Below, piece after piece: positions 6,197 through 13,027 of a stretch of 14,177 bases of DNA (the stretch's first letter is position 1; each line of letters opens with the position of its first letter). The position numbers and the translations under genes were made by a program. The DNA comes from DASYRM01 sp035646375 (lineage in GTDB: Bacteria; Acidobacteriota; Vicinamibacteria; Vicinamibacterales; UBA2999), in the NCBI GenBank assembly GCA_035646375.1, contig DASRPM010000075.1:1-14177 (forward strand). The letters run 5' to 3'. The notes under the pieces are model-generated. The model was given only the letters and a program-made list of their open reading frames with translations, searched no databases and was not told where the DNA came from.

Positions 6197-7876
6197 TCAC
6201 TTCGCCTCGAGCCCGCCGGTGAGCCCCACGATCTGGTGGCCGGTGGCGAGCTTGCGGGCACGGGCGATCTCGGCCGGCGTCGCCACCTTGGGATCGACCT
6301 GCGCCTGCGCGCACGTAAAGCCGCGCAGCGTGCACTCCGACGTGTCGTGACGGATGCCGCGCTCTTTCATGACTTTTGCCATCAGTGCCACGGCCTCTTC
6401 GTGAATGATGACGGCGTTGTTGGGCACGAACGTGCCCACGCCGATGGCGTAGTCGATCGGCATCAGCGGCTCGACGCTGGACCCGAACTGCCCGTCGTTC
6501 TTCTTGCCCAGATCGTGCGCGGCGAGATCGGCGCCGGCGTCGATCAGGTACTGAATCAGCGTGACGTCGCCGCCGTTGCCGGCCGCCATGAGCGGCGTGA
6601 TGCCGTAGTCGTCGGCCTGGTTGACGTCGTTGCCCAGCTCGACGAACAGCTTGACCACCTGCAACCGCTCGGCCGGCGGCTTGCCGCGGTGGTACCCGTG
6701 AATGAACGCCAGACCGGCCGCCGCCGACACCATCGTTTCGCCGTCGCGCGAGATGATCGTCGGGTCGGCGCCGCGCTCGAGCAGCAGCTTCACCAGCTCG
6801 AGATCGGCGGCAAAGGCCGCACGCATGAGCGCGGTGGCAAAGACGATTCGCGGCGACCCCTCGCGCATGCGGGCCCGCGGCGTGTTGTTGACGAGCGCGT
6901 TCGGGTTGGCGCCGGCGTCGAGCAGCTTGCGGACGAGCGGCATCGGATCGACCGTGGCCATCCACGGGAAGTTCGGCGCCGTCTCCATGTTGCGGCGATC
7001 GACTGCCCAGAAGAGCGGCGTGAACCGCTGCGCGTCGGCCTTGTTGACGTCGGCCTTGCGATCGACCAGCAGCGACGCCACGTCGTAGTTGCCGTTGAAG
7101 ATCGCCAGCGCCAGAGCGGTCTTGCCGTCGCCTGCCGCGGCGTTGACGTCGGCGCCCGCGTCAGCAAGCACGCGCACGAGGCGCGGGTCGCCCTCGCGCG
7201 CGGCCAGCATCAGCGGCGTCAGCCACCCGCTGGCGAATTCTTCCACCTTGGGGTCGGTGCGGTCGCCCACCGGCGTGCGCCCCTCGAAGCCGCGGCCGTT
7301 GGCGGCGGCCACGTAGTTCGAGCGCGCGTTGACGTCGGCGCCGGCGCCGAGCAGGAGCGTCGCGGCCTCGGTGTGCCCTTCCGACACGGCCCACATCAGC
7401 GCGGTGGTGCCGCCCCAGCTCTCCCTCGCGTTCACGTTGGCGCCGGCTTCCATGAGCACGCGCAGCGCGCCGGTGGCGCCGGTCCGCGCTGCCATCATCA
7501 ACGCGGTGTCGCCGGCCGGCGTCAGGGACGTATTCGGATCGGCGCCCGCCTTGAGCAGCCGGTCGATCATCGGCGCGCTGCCGTTGATGGCCGCGAGCTG
7601 GAGCGGCATCACGCCTTCACGTGAGCGCTCGGTCACCCGCGCGCCGGCGCGCAGCAGCAGATCCGCCATCTCCAGGTCGTCGCGGTCCACGGCCCAGTGC
7701 AGCGCCGTGGTGCCGTCCACCTGCGGAAGGTTGACGTCCGCGCGGCGGGCAATCGCCGTGCGCACCGCCTCGCGGTCGCCGCGCATCGCCGCGTCGGCCA
7801 CGTCGGCGGTGGCGGCGCCAGACACGCTGGCGCCAACGAGCAGAACGCCAGCACAGAACGTCACGGTTCGCATCAT
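6197..7876 (-). CDS. Exported ankyrin-repeat protein
   Basis: A 559-residue protein with a signal peptide (about 1-21, TVTFCAGVLLVGASVSGAA) followed by about ten ankyrin units. Clear examples are DGTTALHWAVDRDDLEMADLLLRAGA (54-79), GDTALMMAARTGATGALRVLMEAGANVNAR (122-151), TPLMLAAREGDPRLVRVLADAGADVNA (220-246), TALMRAAFAADLELVKLLLERGADP (348-372) and ITPLMAAGNGGDVTLIQYLIDAGADL (426-451). Longer loops interrupt the array at about 187-217, 294-345 and 390-403. After the array, residues 457-559 form a non-ankyrin tail with PIDYAIGVGTFVPNN and two Cys (C515, C522). Ankyrin repeats bind other proteins; a periplasmic partner among the neighbouring cytochrome or DUF1552 products is an inference. Tandem ATGs at 7876 and 7873 are both possible starts with a weak GAAAG site. 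A REP-like hairpin precedes the gene. Confidence 0.9.
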   Translation of the reverse strand: MMRTVTFCAGVLLVGASVSGAATADVADAAMRGDREAVRTAIARRADVNLPQVDGTTALHWAVDRDDLEMADLLLRAGARVTERSREGVMPLQLAAINGSAPMIDRLLKAGADPNTSLTPAGDTALMMAARTGATGALRVLMEAGANVNARESWGGTTALMWAVSEGHTEAATLLLGAGADVNARSNYVAAANGRGFEGRTPVGDRTDPKVEEFASGWLTPLMLAAREGDPRLVRVLADAGADVNAAAGDGKTALALAIFNGNYDVASLLVDRKADVNKADAQRFTPLFWAVDRRNMETAPNFPWMATVDPMPLVRKLLDAGANPNALVNNTPRARMREGSPRIVFATALMRAAFAADLELVKLLLERGADPTIISRDGETMVSAAAGLAFIHGYHRGKPPAERLQVVKLFVELGNDVNQADDYGITPLMAAGNGGDVTLIQYLIDAGADLAAHDLGKKNDGQFGSSVEPLMPIDYAIGVGTFVPNNAVIIHEEAVALMAKVMKERGIRHDTSECTLRGFTCAQAQVDPKVATPAEIARARKLATGHQIVGLTGGLEAK

Positions 7877-7886
7877 CGGTCGCTTT

Positions 7887-7911
7887 CGTAGTCGCGGGTC
7901 TTCAGACCCGC
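7887..7911. repeat. REP-like palindromic unit, copy 2
   Basis: CGTAGT at 7887-7892, then C and GCGGGTCTTCAGACCCGC at 7894-7911. The palindrome extends by one C:G pair to 7893-7912, giving 9-bp arms. It matches 2125-2149 in opposite orientation at 24 of 25 positions. It fills most of the 37-nt gap between the unknown secreted gene (stop at 7914-7916) and the ankyrin gene (start 7876). In the transcript it would form an intercistronic hairpin ending 1 nt after a stop codon, a place where such elements can stabilise upstream mRNA or damp readthrough. Confidence 0.75.
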
Positions 7912-7913
7912 GT

Positions 7914-8519
7914 TCATCGGGAGATCCTCAGCAGCGCCGGCGCGGCGGCATAGCCGTCGAGGGCGAGCGTCTGTGCGCCGGCATCGAGCGCGACGTTCGT
8001 GGTGAGCGACGTCTTGCCTTCGCCGGTGCCTTTGGCGTCGATCCGCATCTCGATCAACGTGTACTCGGCGTCGGGCGCCGGACCGGGCGCGACCCCCCAG
8101 GGCGCATGCGCGCCGAGCCGCCGCTCGGTGATGAGGACGATGCGGTCGCCGGCGCGCCAGGCGTACTTGATCGAGTAGCCGGTGACGCCGTCGCTCCAGA
8201 TGTAGCCCAGCGTCGGCGCGGCCTTGATCGCGGCCGAGAGCCTGGCGCCGGGGCTCGGCGGCGGCGCGCCACGCCCCCCGGCGCGCCCTCCACGCCCGGC
8301 GGCACGGCCGGCGGCGGCGCCGGCGGGTGGAGCTGGCGCGGGGGGCGGCGCGGTCATCGCCGCCACGACGGGCGAGCGCTCGGCGTCCGTGGACCACCGG
8401 AACAGCGTGATCGTCAGACGGCCGCCGCTCGACGGGCCGGTCATCGCCGCCCGCAGATCGAGCACCGGCGGCGCCTCCGTTGCCGCGGCCAGCACGAGAG
8501 CAAGGAGGACGGCGCTCAT
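7914..8519 (-). CDS. Secreted protein of unknown function
   Basis: I do not assign this 201-residue protein to a named family. Residues 1-15 (MSAVLLALVLAAATE) look like a signal peptide. A first segment, RLTITLFRWSTDAERSPVVAA (34-54), is followed by a low-complexity Pro/Ala/Gly/Arg stretch (55-92). A second globular part follows: LGYIWSDGVTGYSIKYAW (104-121), RIVLITERRLGAHAPWG (126-142), YTLIEMRIDAKGTGEGKTSL (153-172) and LALDGYAAAPALL (185-197). No Cys, heme site or membrane helix is seen beyond the signal. The ATG at 8519 overlaps the stop of the diheme cytochrome (ATGA) and no Shine-Dalgarno is visible, so translation probably depends on coupling. That makes it a candidate partner of the cytochrome. 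The longer frame from 8558 is disfavoured because it loses the N-terminal signal. Confidence 0.75.
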   Translation of the reverse strand: MSAVLLALVLAAATEAPPVLDLRAAMTGPSSGGRLTITLFRWSTDAERSPVVAAMTAPPPAPAPPAGAAAGRAAGRGGRAGGRGAPPPSPGARLSAAIKAAPTLGYIWSDGVTGYSIKYAWRAGDRIVLITERRLGAHAPWGVAPGPAPDAEYTLIEMRIDAKGTGEGKTSLTTNVALDAGAQTLALDGYAAAPALLRISR

Positions 8520-9091
8520 TGCTGGCTGTCGTTCGTGCCCTTGACGCGCCCGAGCCACTCGACGAGACGCTCGAGCTCCGTGTCGGTGAGGCGGGCGCCG
8601 CGCTCACGCATGTCCACCGCCACCACGCGCCAGCCCTCGGCGGTCTTGCGCCCGTCGTTGACCCGATCGGCCGTGTGGCACGTCGAGCACGCACGGTTGA
8701 TCAGCGTCTCGGCGTCGCCGTCGCTGAAGAAGGTCGTGACTTCGGTGGGCACGTAGGTGCGGGGAAACGGCTTGGTGCCGGGGCCGAACCGCATCACCAG
8801 CCAGTCGAGGAGCACCACGCGGCGATCGGCCGGCAGCGGCACGTCGAGCCCCTGGTGCTTCGCGGTCAGGTGCGCGTCCCAACCGGCGCGGTCGAGGGCG
8901 TTGTAGGCGTAGTCGTCGATCCCATGGCAGCTGGTGCAGTAGGTGAAGAGCACCTTCCGCGCCTCGCCCTGCGGCGGCACCACCTTCGGACGCGTCGGCC
9001 GGCCGGCGAGCTGCGCCGAGAGCGTCGCCACCGAGGCGAACACCACCGTCGCCGTGATCGCGATCGCCGCCCGCACGTCCCTTGCTGTCAT
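8516..9091 (-). CDS. Periplasmic diheme cytochrome c
   Basis: A 191-residue protein with signal peptide (about 1-26, ending SAQ) and two covalent heme c sites: YCTSCHG (C52, C55, H56) and ACSTCHT (C135, C138, H139). The halves look like an internal duplication: each has CXXCH, then a Trp (W71, W154), then a helix with the pattern WL (DWLVMRF; EWLGRVK). In the second half, M161 lies seven residues after W154, a position often holding the axial Met (VAVDMRERG). In the first half the equivalent position is K78, followed by H79. The likely role is electron transfer, perhaps to or from the DUF1592 heme protein of the same gene run. AGGTG is 5 nt before the ATG at 9091. It lies 15 nt after the DUF1552 gene and overlaps the next gene by 4 nt. 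Confidence 0.9.
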   Translation of the reverse strand: MTARDVRAAIAITATVVFASVATLSAQLAGRPTRPKVVPPQGEARKVLFTYCTSCHGIDDYAYNALDRAGWDAHLTAKHQGLDVPLPADRRVVLLDWLVMRFGPGTKPFPRTYVPTEVTTFFSDGDAETLINRACSTCHTADRVNDGRKTAEGWRVVAVDMRERGARLTDTELERLVEWLGRVKGTNDSQQ

Positions 9092-9106
9092 CCCTGCACC
9101 TGTGCC

Positions 9107-10450
9107 CTAAAACATCTCGAGCGGCTGCAGCCGGCCGGTGCTCGTCCCGATCTTGTCCATGCCGATGTCGTAGAGGTGCAGCAGGCTGAGCAGCATGTTC
9201 GACGTGCGCTGCGTGTTGTCGGGGAACACCAGATGGCGGTTGCCCTTGAACGCGCCGTCGATGCCGCCGACCAGGATCACCGGCACCTTCTCGTGCGCGT
9301 GCCGGTGCGAGTTGCCCATGTTGCTGCCCTTGTAGATCAGCACGTGATCGAGCAGCGTGCCGTCACCGTCCGGGATCTTGGACAGCTTGTCGCAGAAGTA
9401 CGCCAGGTTCTGCACGTGATAGCGGTTCACCTTGGCGTAATTCGCCACGTTCTCGGGCTTGTCGCCGTGGTGCGACGTGCCGTGCCAGCCGCCGGTGAAC
9501 CCCGACTCGGGGAAGCTGGCGCCGCTCAGATCGCGGCCGAGCATGAAGGTGATCGAGCGCGTGATGTCGCCCTCGAACGCGAGCGCCATCAGGTCGTACA
9601 TCAGGCGGAAGTGGACGTGCTTGCTCTCGGGGAGCCCGAACGGGATGTCGGCCGACGGCTCCTTCACCGAGTTGTCCATCGCGATGCGGATGCGCCGCTC
9701 CAGCTCGCGAATGTTGTCCACGTAGGTGTCGATGCGCGCCTTGTCGCCACTGCCGAGATTCGTCTTGAACGATCCGAGCTGGTCGACCACGGCGTCGAGC
9801 ACGCTGGCGTTGCGCTGGCGGTCGCGGCGCCGCTCCTCGGCGCTCGTGCCGTCGCCGAACAGCCGCTCGAACACGACGCGCGGGTTGATCTGGGTCGGCA
9901 GCGGTTCGGTGGGCGACGCCCACGAGATGGAGTTCGTGTAGGCGCAGCTGTAGCCCCAGTTGCAGTTGCCGAAGTTGCCGGTGTCTTCGACGCCGAGCTG
10001 CAGCGACGACAGAATCGTGTCCCGCCCGTACTTCCTGGCGATGTGCTGATCGATGGTCGTGCCGAGGAACGGGCTCACCGCGTTGCGGCGCGGACGCGCG
10101 CCCGAGAGCAGCACCGCGCCGCGGGCGTGATCGCCGCCCGGCTCGTCGGTGGTGGCCATCGCTTCCGGCATGTCGAGCCCGGAGATCAGGACGACGCGGT
10201 TCCGGTACGCCTCGAGCGGCTTGGTGATGAACGAGAACTCGAAGTTCCGGCCCTCCTGCAGCGGGCTCCAGTAGCCGGGCGACGCGCCGTGCGGATGCCA
10301 GACGCCCACGAAGCGCCGCGCCGCGGCCGCCGCGGTCAGCCGCGACGGTGTGAGCGCCGGCACCATCGACTCGAGCAGCGGAAGCGCCAGCGTGACGCCG
10401 GCGCCGCGCAGGAACGTCCGCCTCGGGATGTGCTTCTTGGTCAGGAACAT
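9107..10450 (-). CDS. DUF1552 family protein, Tat-exported
   Basis: A 447-residue protein with a twin-arginine signal, PRRTFLRGAGVTLALPLLESM (R10, R11; about 9-29), so it is probably folded, perhaps with a cofactor, before export. The rest fits DUF1552, related to the DUF1501/sulfatase-like proteins that pair with planctomycete-type cytochromes: FVGVWHPHGASPGYWSP (47-63), VVLISGLDM (86-94), GGDHARGAVLLSG (105-117), GTSHHGD (324-330), and near the end LIYKGSNMGNSHRHAHEKVP (371-390), a His-rich segment that could bind metal. No reaction is established for the family. ATG 10450 overlaps the upstream TGA by one base and has GGAGGG 6 nt before it; GTG 10453 would leave only 3 nt. It lies directly downstream of the DUF1592 gene, the usual arrangement for this pair. 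Confidence 0.92.
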   Translation of the reverse strand: MFLTKKHIPRRTFLRGAGVTLALPLLESMVPALTPSRLTAAAAARRFVGVWHPHGASPGYWSPLQEGRNFEFSFITKPLEAYRNRVVLISGLDMPEAMATTDEPGGDHARGAVLLSGARPRRNAVSPFLGTTIDQHIARKYGRDTILSSLQLGVEDTGNFGNCNWGYSCAYTNSISWASPTEPLPTQINPRVVFERLFGDGTSAEERRRDRQRNASVLDAVVDQLGSFKTNLGSGDKARIDTYVDNIRELERRIRIAMDNSVKEPSADIPFGLPESKHVHFRLMYDLMALAFEGDITRSITFMLGRDLSGASFPESGFTGGWHGTSHHGDKPENVANYAKVNRYHVQNLAYFCDKLSKIPDGDGTLLDHVLIYKGSNMGNSHRHAHEKVPVILVGGIDGAFKGNRHLVFPDNTQRTSNMLLSLLHLYDIGMDKIGTSTGRLQPLEMF

Positions 10451-12903
10451 CACGAACCCTCCACTGCCTTCACACGCATCTGGAACTGCGAGCTGCGCAC
10501 GACCCCCAGCACGATGGCCGAGAACCGGTGGTCGTCCTTCGCCGTCTCTCGCGCGATCGCCCGCACCGTCGGCATGTCCGTGTATTCGAGGCCGCGGCCG
10601 AGCGCGTAGGTCATCGTCTTCTCGACGAACATCCGGACGAACTGCGGCGAGTAGCGCAGCAGCGCCTGCCGCAGTCCCGACGGGCCGTCGATCTGCTGCC
10701 CGTCGAACAGCGTCACCTTCGCGTCGATCGGCGTGCCGCCGTCACCGCCCTGCTTCGTCCGGAAGCTCGCATCGGCGTCGAACGGCTCGAGCGCGAACCC
10801 GATCGGGTCCATGATCTTGTGGCAGCCGGCGCACGCCGGGCTGGCGCGGTGCAGTGTCATCTGCTCGCGCAGTGTCAGCACCTTGCCGCTCTCGCCCTTG
10901 GTGTCCTCGAGCGCCGGCACGTTCGGCGGCGGCTCGGGCGGCGGCGTGCCGAGGATGTTCTCCAGCACCCAGACGCCGCGCTTCACCGGTGAGCTGCGGA
11001 AGTTCTGCGTCCACGTCACCGCCAGGAAGCTCCCCTTGCCAAGCAGGCCGCGGCGGTAGTCCATGTCCGCCGGCAGCGTCACGCGCCGGAAGCGCGACCC
11101 GTAGACGCCGGGAACGCCGTAATGCTTCGCCAGGCGCTCGTTCAGGAAGGTGTAGTCGGCGGTGAGGAGATCGACGACGTTGCGGTCCTCGCGGACGATG
11201 CTCTCGAAGAACAGCTCCGACTCGCGCTTGAGGCTCTGGCGCAGCTCGTCGTCCCAGTTCGGATAGAAGACGCCATCGGGAGAGGTGGCCGGCAGGTTGC
11301 GCAGATACAGGAGCTGCTGCGCGAAGTTCGACACGAGCGCGTCGGCGCGCGGATCGGCCAGCATGCGGCGCACCTGCTGCTCCAGAACGCGCGGCTGACC
11401 GAGCTGCCCCTGCGTGGCGAGCCGGATCAGCGCGTCGTCGGGAATGCTGCTCCAGAGGAAGAACGACAGCCGCGAGGCGAGCTCCAGATCGGTGATGCGA
11501 TAGCTCTGCCCCGCCGCGACGTTCGCTGGTTCGCGCTCGGCGCGCACGAGGAACTGCGGGCTCGCGAGCAGCAGCCGCAGAGCCAGCTCGATGCCGTCGT
11601 CGAAGGTGCCCGCCTTGCGCCCCTCGTCGTAGAACGCGAGGAGCTTCGTCATCTCCGGCGCCGTCGGCGCGCGGCGATAGGCGCGGCGCGCCAGCGAGGT
11701 CAGTATCTGACGGGCACAGGTCGTTTCTTCGGCCGAGGCTGCGGGCTTGTCGCGCCGAAGCCCGGAGGGCGAAGGCGGACCGCACGTCAGCACCTTGCGG
11801 CGGCTCGCCGAGTCCGCCGGGCGCTGCGCGTTGAACGGACCCTGGATGCGGACGAAGCCGATCGCCGGGTAGTTCTGCAGCTGTGGAATCGTGTTGTTCT
11901 CGAGCGACTTCCGGTCGTAGTGCCGGATGATGTCGAGGCTGGGGCGGTAGTTGGTCGCCACGAAGGTGGCGCCGACGAGGCGCGACCCGGCGCGGACTGG
12001 AACGGTGACCTCGAGCGTCCCGTCGCTGTCGGCGGTCATGCCCACCGCCATGCCGACCCCGCGATAGGGCCAGACGTGCGCGCGCTCGCCGTCGATGATG
12101 AGCGCCAGCTGTTCGCCGGGGATGAAGCTGCCGATGCCGAAGTTCTGAATCGAGAACTTGTACTCGCCGTCGGCCGGAAAGTCGTGCCGCGCCACGATGC
12201 CGCCGCGCGTGCCGAACGGCATGCCGTCGAGGCGATGGTTCTGCGACGCGTCGCTCGACGCGAGATACGTCGCTTCGGTGGGAGACTTCCAGTAGCCCAC
12301 CGCCATGCGGGCGATACGCGCCGCCGCCGTGGTGTACGACTCGAGCAGCGTGGGCGAGATGGTCAGCGAGCCCGCGATGTTGTCGAAGCCGTTCGCCGAG
12401 TCGTCCGGCGGCAGCAGCGTGGTGACGTCGATCCGGAGATCGAGCAGATCGCGAATCGCGTTGGCGTACTCGGTGCGATTGAGCCGGTGCAGCACCACCG
12501 AGCCCGGGCTGGTCTTTCCGGCGGCCGCGCGATCGACTTCCGCTTCCAACCAGTCGCGCAGTCCCTCGTACTCCGGCAGCGGCGGGCGCGGCACATCGGG
12601 CGGCGGCATCACGCCGGCGCGCAGCTTGCGGATCACCTTCTCCCACACCTCGGCATGTTCCGCCACTTTGGCGAGGTCCGCGTTCTGCAGCGAGAGGTTC
12701 GCGGTCTTGACGCGATCGTTGTGGCAGCTGACGCAGTACTTGTCGAGCAGCGCGCGCTGTGCCTGGATCGACCCGCCGGCCGAGGCCACCGTCTGGCGCG
12801 CGATCACCTGCGGGGATGCGCTGGCAAACAGATGCCCGCCCGCGCCAATCGCGACCGCGAGCGCGCTCAGAAAGCACCCGACGAACCAGGCCACCCGCGG
12901 CAT
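10450..12903 (-). CDS. DUF1592 multidomain cytochrome-c-like protein
   Basis: An 817-residue exported protein of the DUF1587/1592/1588/1585 architecture known from Planctomycetes and Acidobacteria. A signal segment (about 6-30) is followed by a cytochrome domain with YCVSCHN (C57, C60, H61) and a candidate axial Met in GVMPPPD (M99). Next come DUF1587 (VLHRLNRTEYANAIRDLL, 137-154; LPPDDSANGFDN), a beta-rich part (240-330), a DUF1595-like segment (396-455, CARQILTSLARRAYRR), DUF1592 (about 468-595), DUF1588 (612-708) with a second heme-like motif CAGCHKIMDPIGFALEPFD (C691, C694, H695), and DUF1585 (about 735-808, ending SSQFQMR). The substrate is unknown. It is the first gene of the minus-strand run; no strong Shine-Dalgarno is visible before ATG 12903. 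The spacing C374 to C396 is about twice what I recall for this family, pointing to a small insertion. Confidence 0.93.
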   Translation of the reverse strand: MPRVAWFVGCFLSALAVAIGAGGHLFASASPQVIARQTVASAGGSIQAQRALLDKYCVSCHNDRVKTANLSLQNADLAKVAEHAEVWEKVIRKLRAGVMPPPDVPRPPLPEYEGLRDWLEAEVDRAAAGKTSPGSVVLHRLNRTEYANAIRDLLDLRIDVTTLLPPDDSANGFDNIAGSLTISPTLLESYTTAAARIARMAVGYWKSPTEATYLASSDASQNHRLDGMPFGTRGGIVARHDFPADGEYKFSIQNFGIGSFIPGEQLALIIDGERAHVWPYRGVGMAVGMTADSDGTLEVTVPVRAGSRLVGATFVATNYRPSLDIIRHYDRKSLENNTIPQLQNYPAIGFVRIQGPFNAQRPADSASRRKVLTCGPPSPSGLRRDKPAASAEETTCARQILTSLARRAYRRAPTAPEMTKLLAFYDEGRKAGTFDDGIELALRLLLASPQFLVRAEREPANVAAGQSYRITDLELASRLSFFLWSSIPDDALIRLATQGQLGQPRVLEQQVRRMLADPRADALVSNFAQQLLYLRNLPATSPDGVFYPNWDDELRQSLKRESELFFESIVREDRNVVDLLTADYTFLNERLAKHYGVPGVYGSRFRRVTLPADMDYRRGLLGKGSFLAVTWTQNFRSSPVKRGVWVLENILGTPPPEPPPNVPALEDTKGESGKVLTLREQMTLHRASPACAGCHKIMDPIGFALEPFDADASFRTKQGGDGGTPIDAKVTLFDGQQIDGPSGLRQALLRYSPQFVRMFVEKTMTYALGRGLEYTDMPTVRAIARETAKDDHRFSAIVLGVVRSSQFQMRVKAVEGS
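10457..10462 (-). promoter_or_regulatory. Shine-Dalgarno site of the DUF1552 gene
   Basis: GGAGGG on the minus strand, 6 nt before ATG 10450 and 3 nt before GTG 10453, inside the end of the DUF1592 coding region. It favours the ATG and points to reinitiation at the TGATG junction. Confidence 0.7.
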
Positions 12904-13027
12904 CCGGGCGTGAGCGTCGCACGGACCGCGGCGCAGTTCAAGCCCGGCGGACGATATTCTCGGGCCGCATAACGCTCATCACGTTTGACGATCTCGAGCC
13001 GGGCCGTGTGGAGATATCCTTGCGATC
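12904..13027. promoter_or_regulatory. Divergent intergenic region
   Basis: A 124-nt gap between the minus-strand gene run and the plus-strand cyclophilin gene, so it should hold promoters for both. It is the only place upstream of the nine-gene run with room for a promoter. TTGACG at 12985-12990 resembles a -35 box for the cyclophilin gene, but no good -10 lies 16-18 nt downstream. TATTCT at 12955-12960 resembles a -10 but lacks a partner. No strong operator palindrome was seen. The promoter role follows from position, not from a convincing motif. Confidence 0.4.

Noticed and set aside
8270..8345. GC-rich low-complexity DNA as a tandem repeat array
   Set aside because: It encodes the Pro/Ala/Gly/Arg linker of the secreted protein and shows no regular period on inspection.
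8480..10609. A 709-codon open frame on the plus strand opposite the cytochrome and DUF1552 genes
   Set aside because: It is Arg/His/Ala/Val-rich with no recognisable motif and lies antisense to genes with clear domains. Such long shadows are expected at this GC content.
11122..12972. A 616-codon plus-strand frame opposite the DUF1592 gene
   Set aside because: Antisense to a gene with two heme motifs and all expected DUF domains; its composition is typical of a GC-driven shadow frame.
12985..13020. TTGACG with a TATCCT-like box as a cyclophilin promoter
   Set aside because: The spacing between the two is about 24 nt, too long for a normal sigma-70 promoter, and the leader would be only a few bases.
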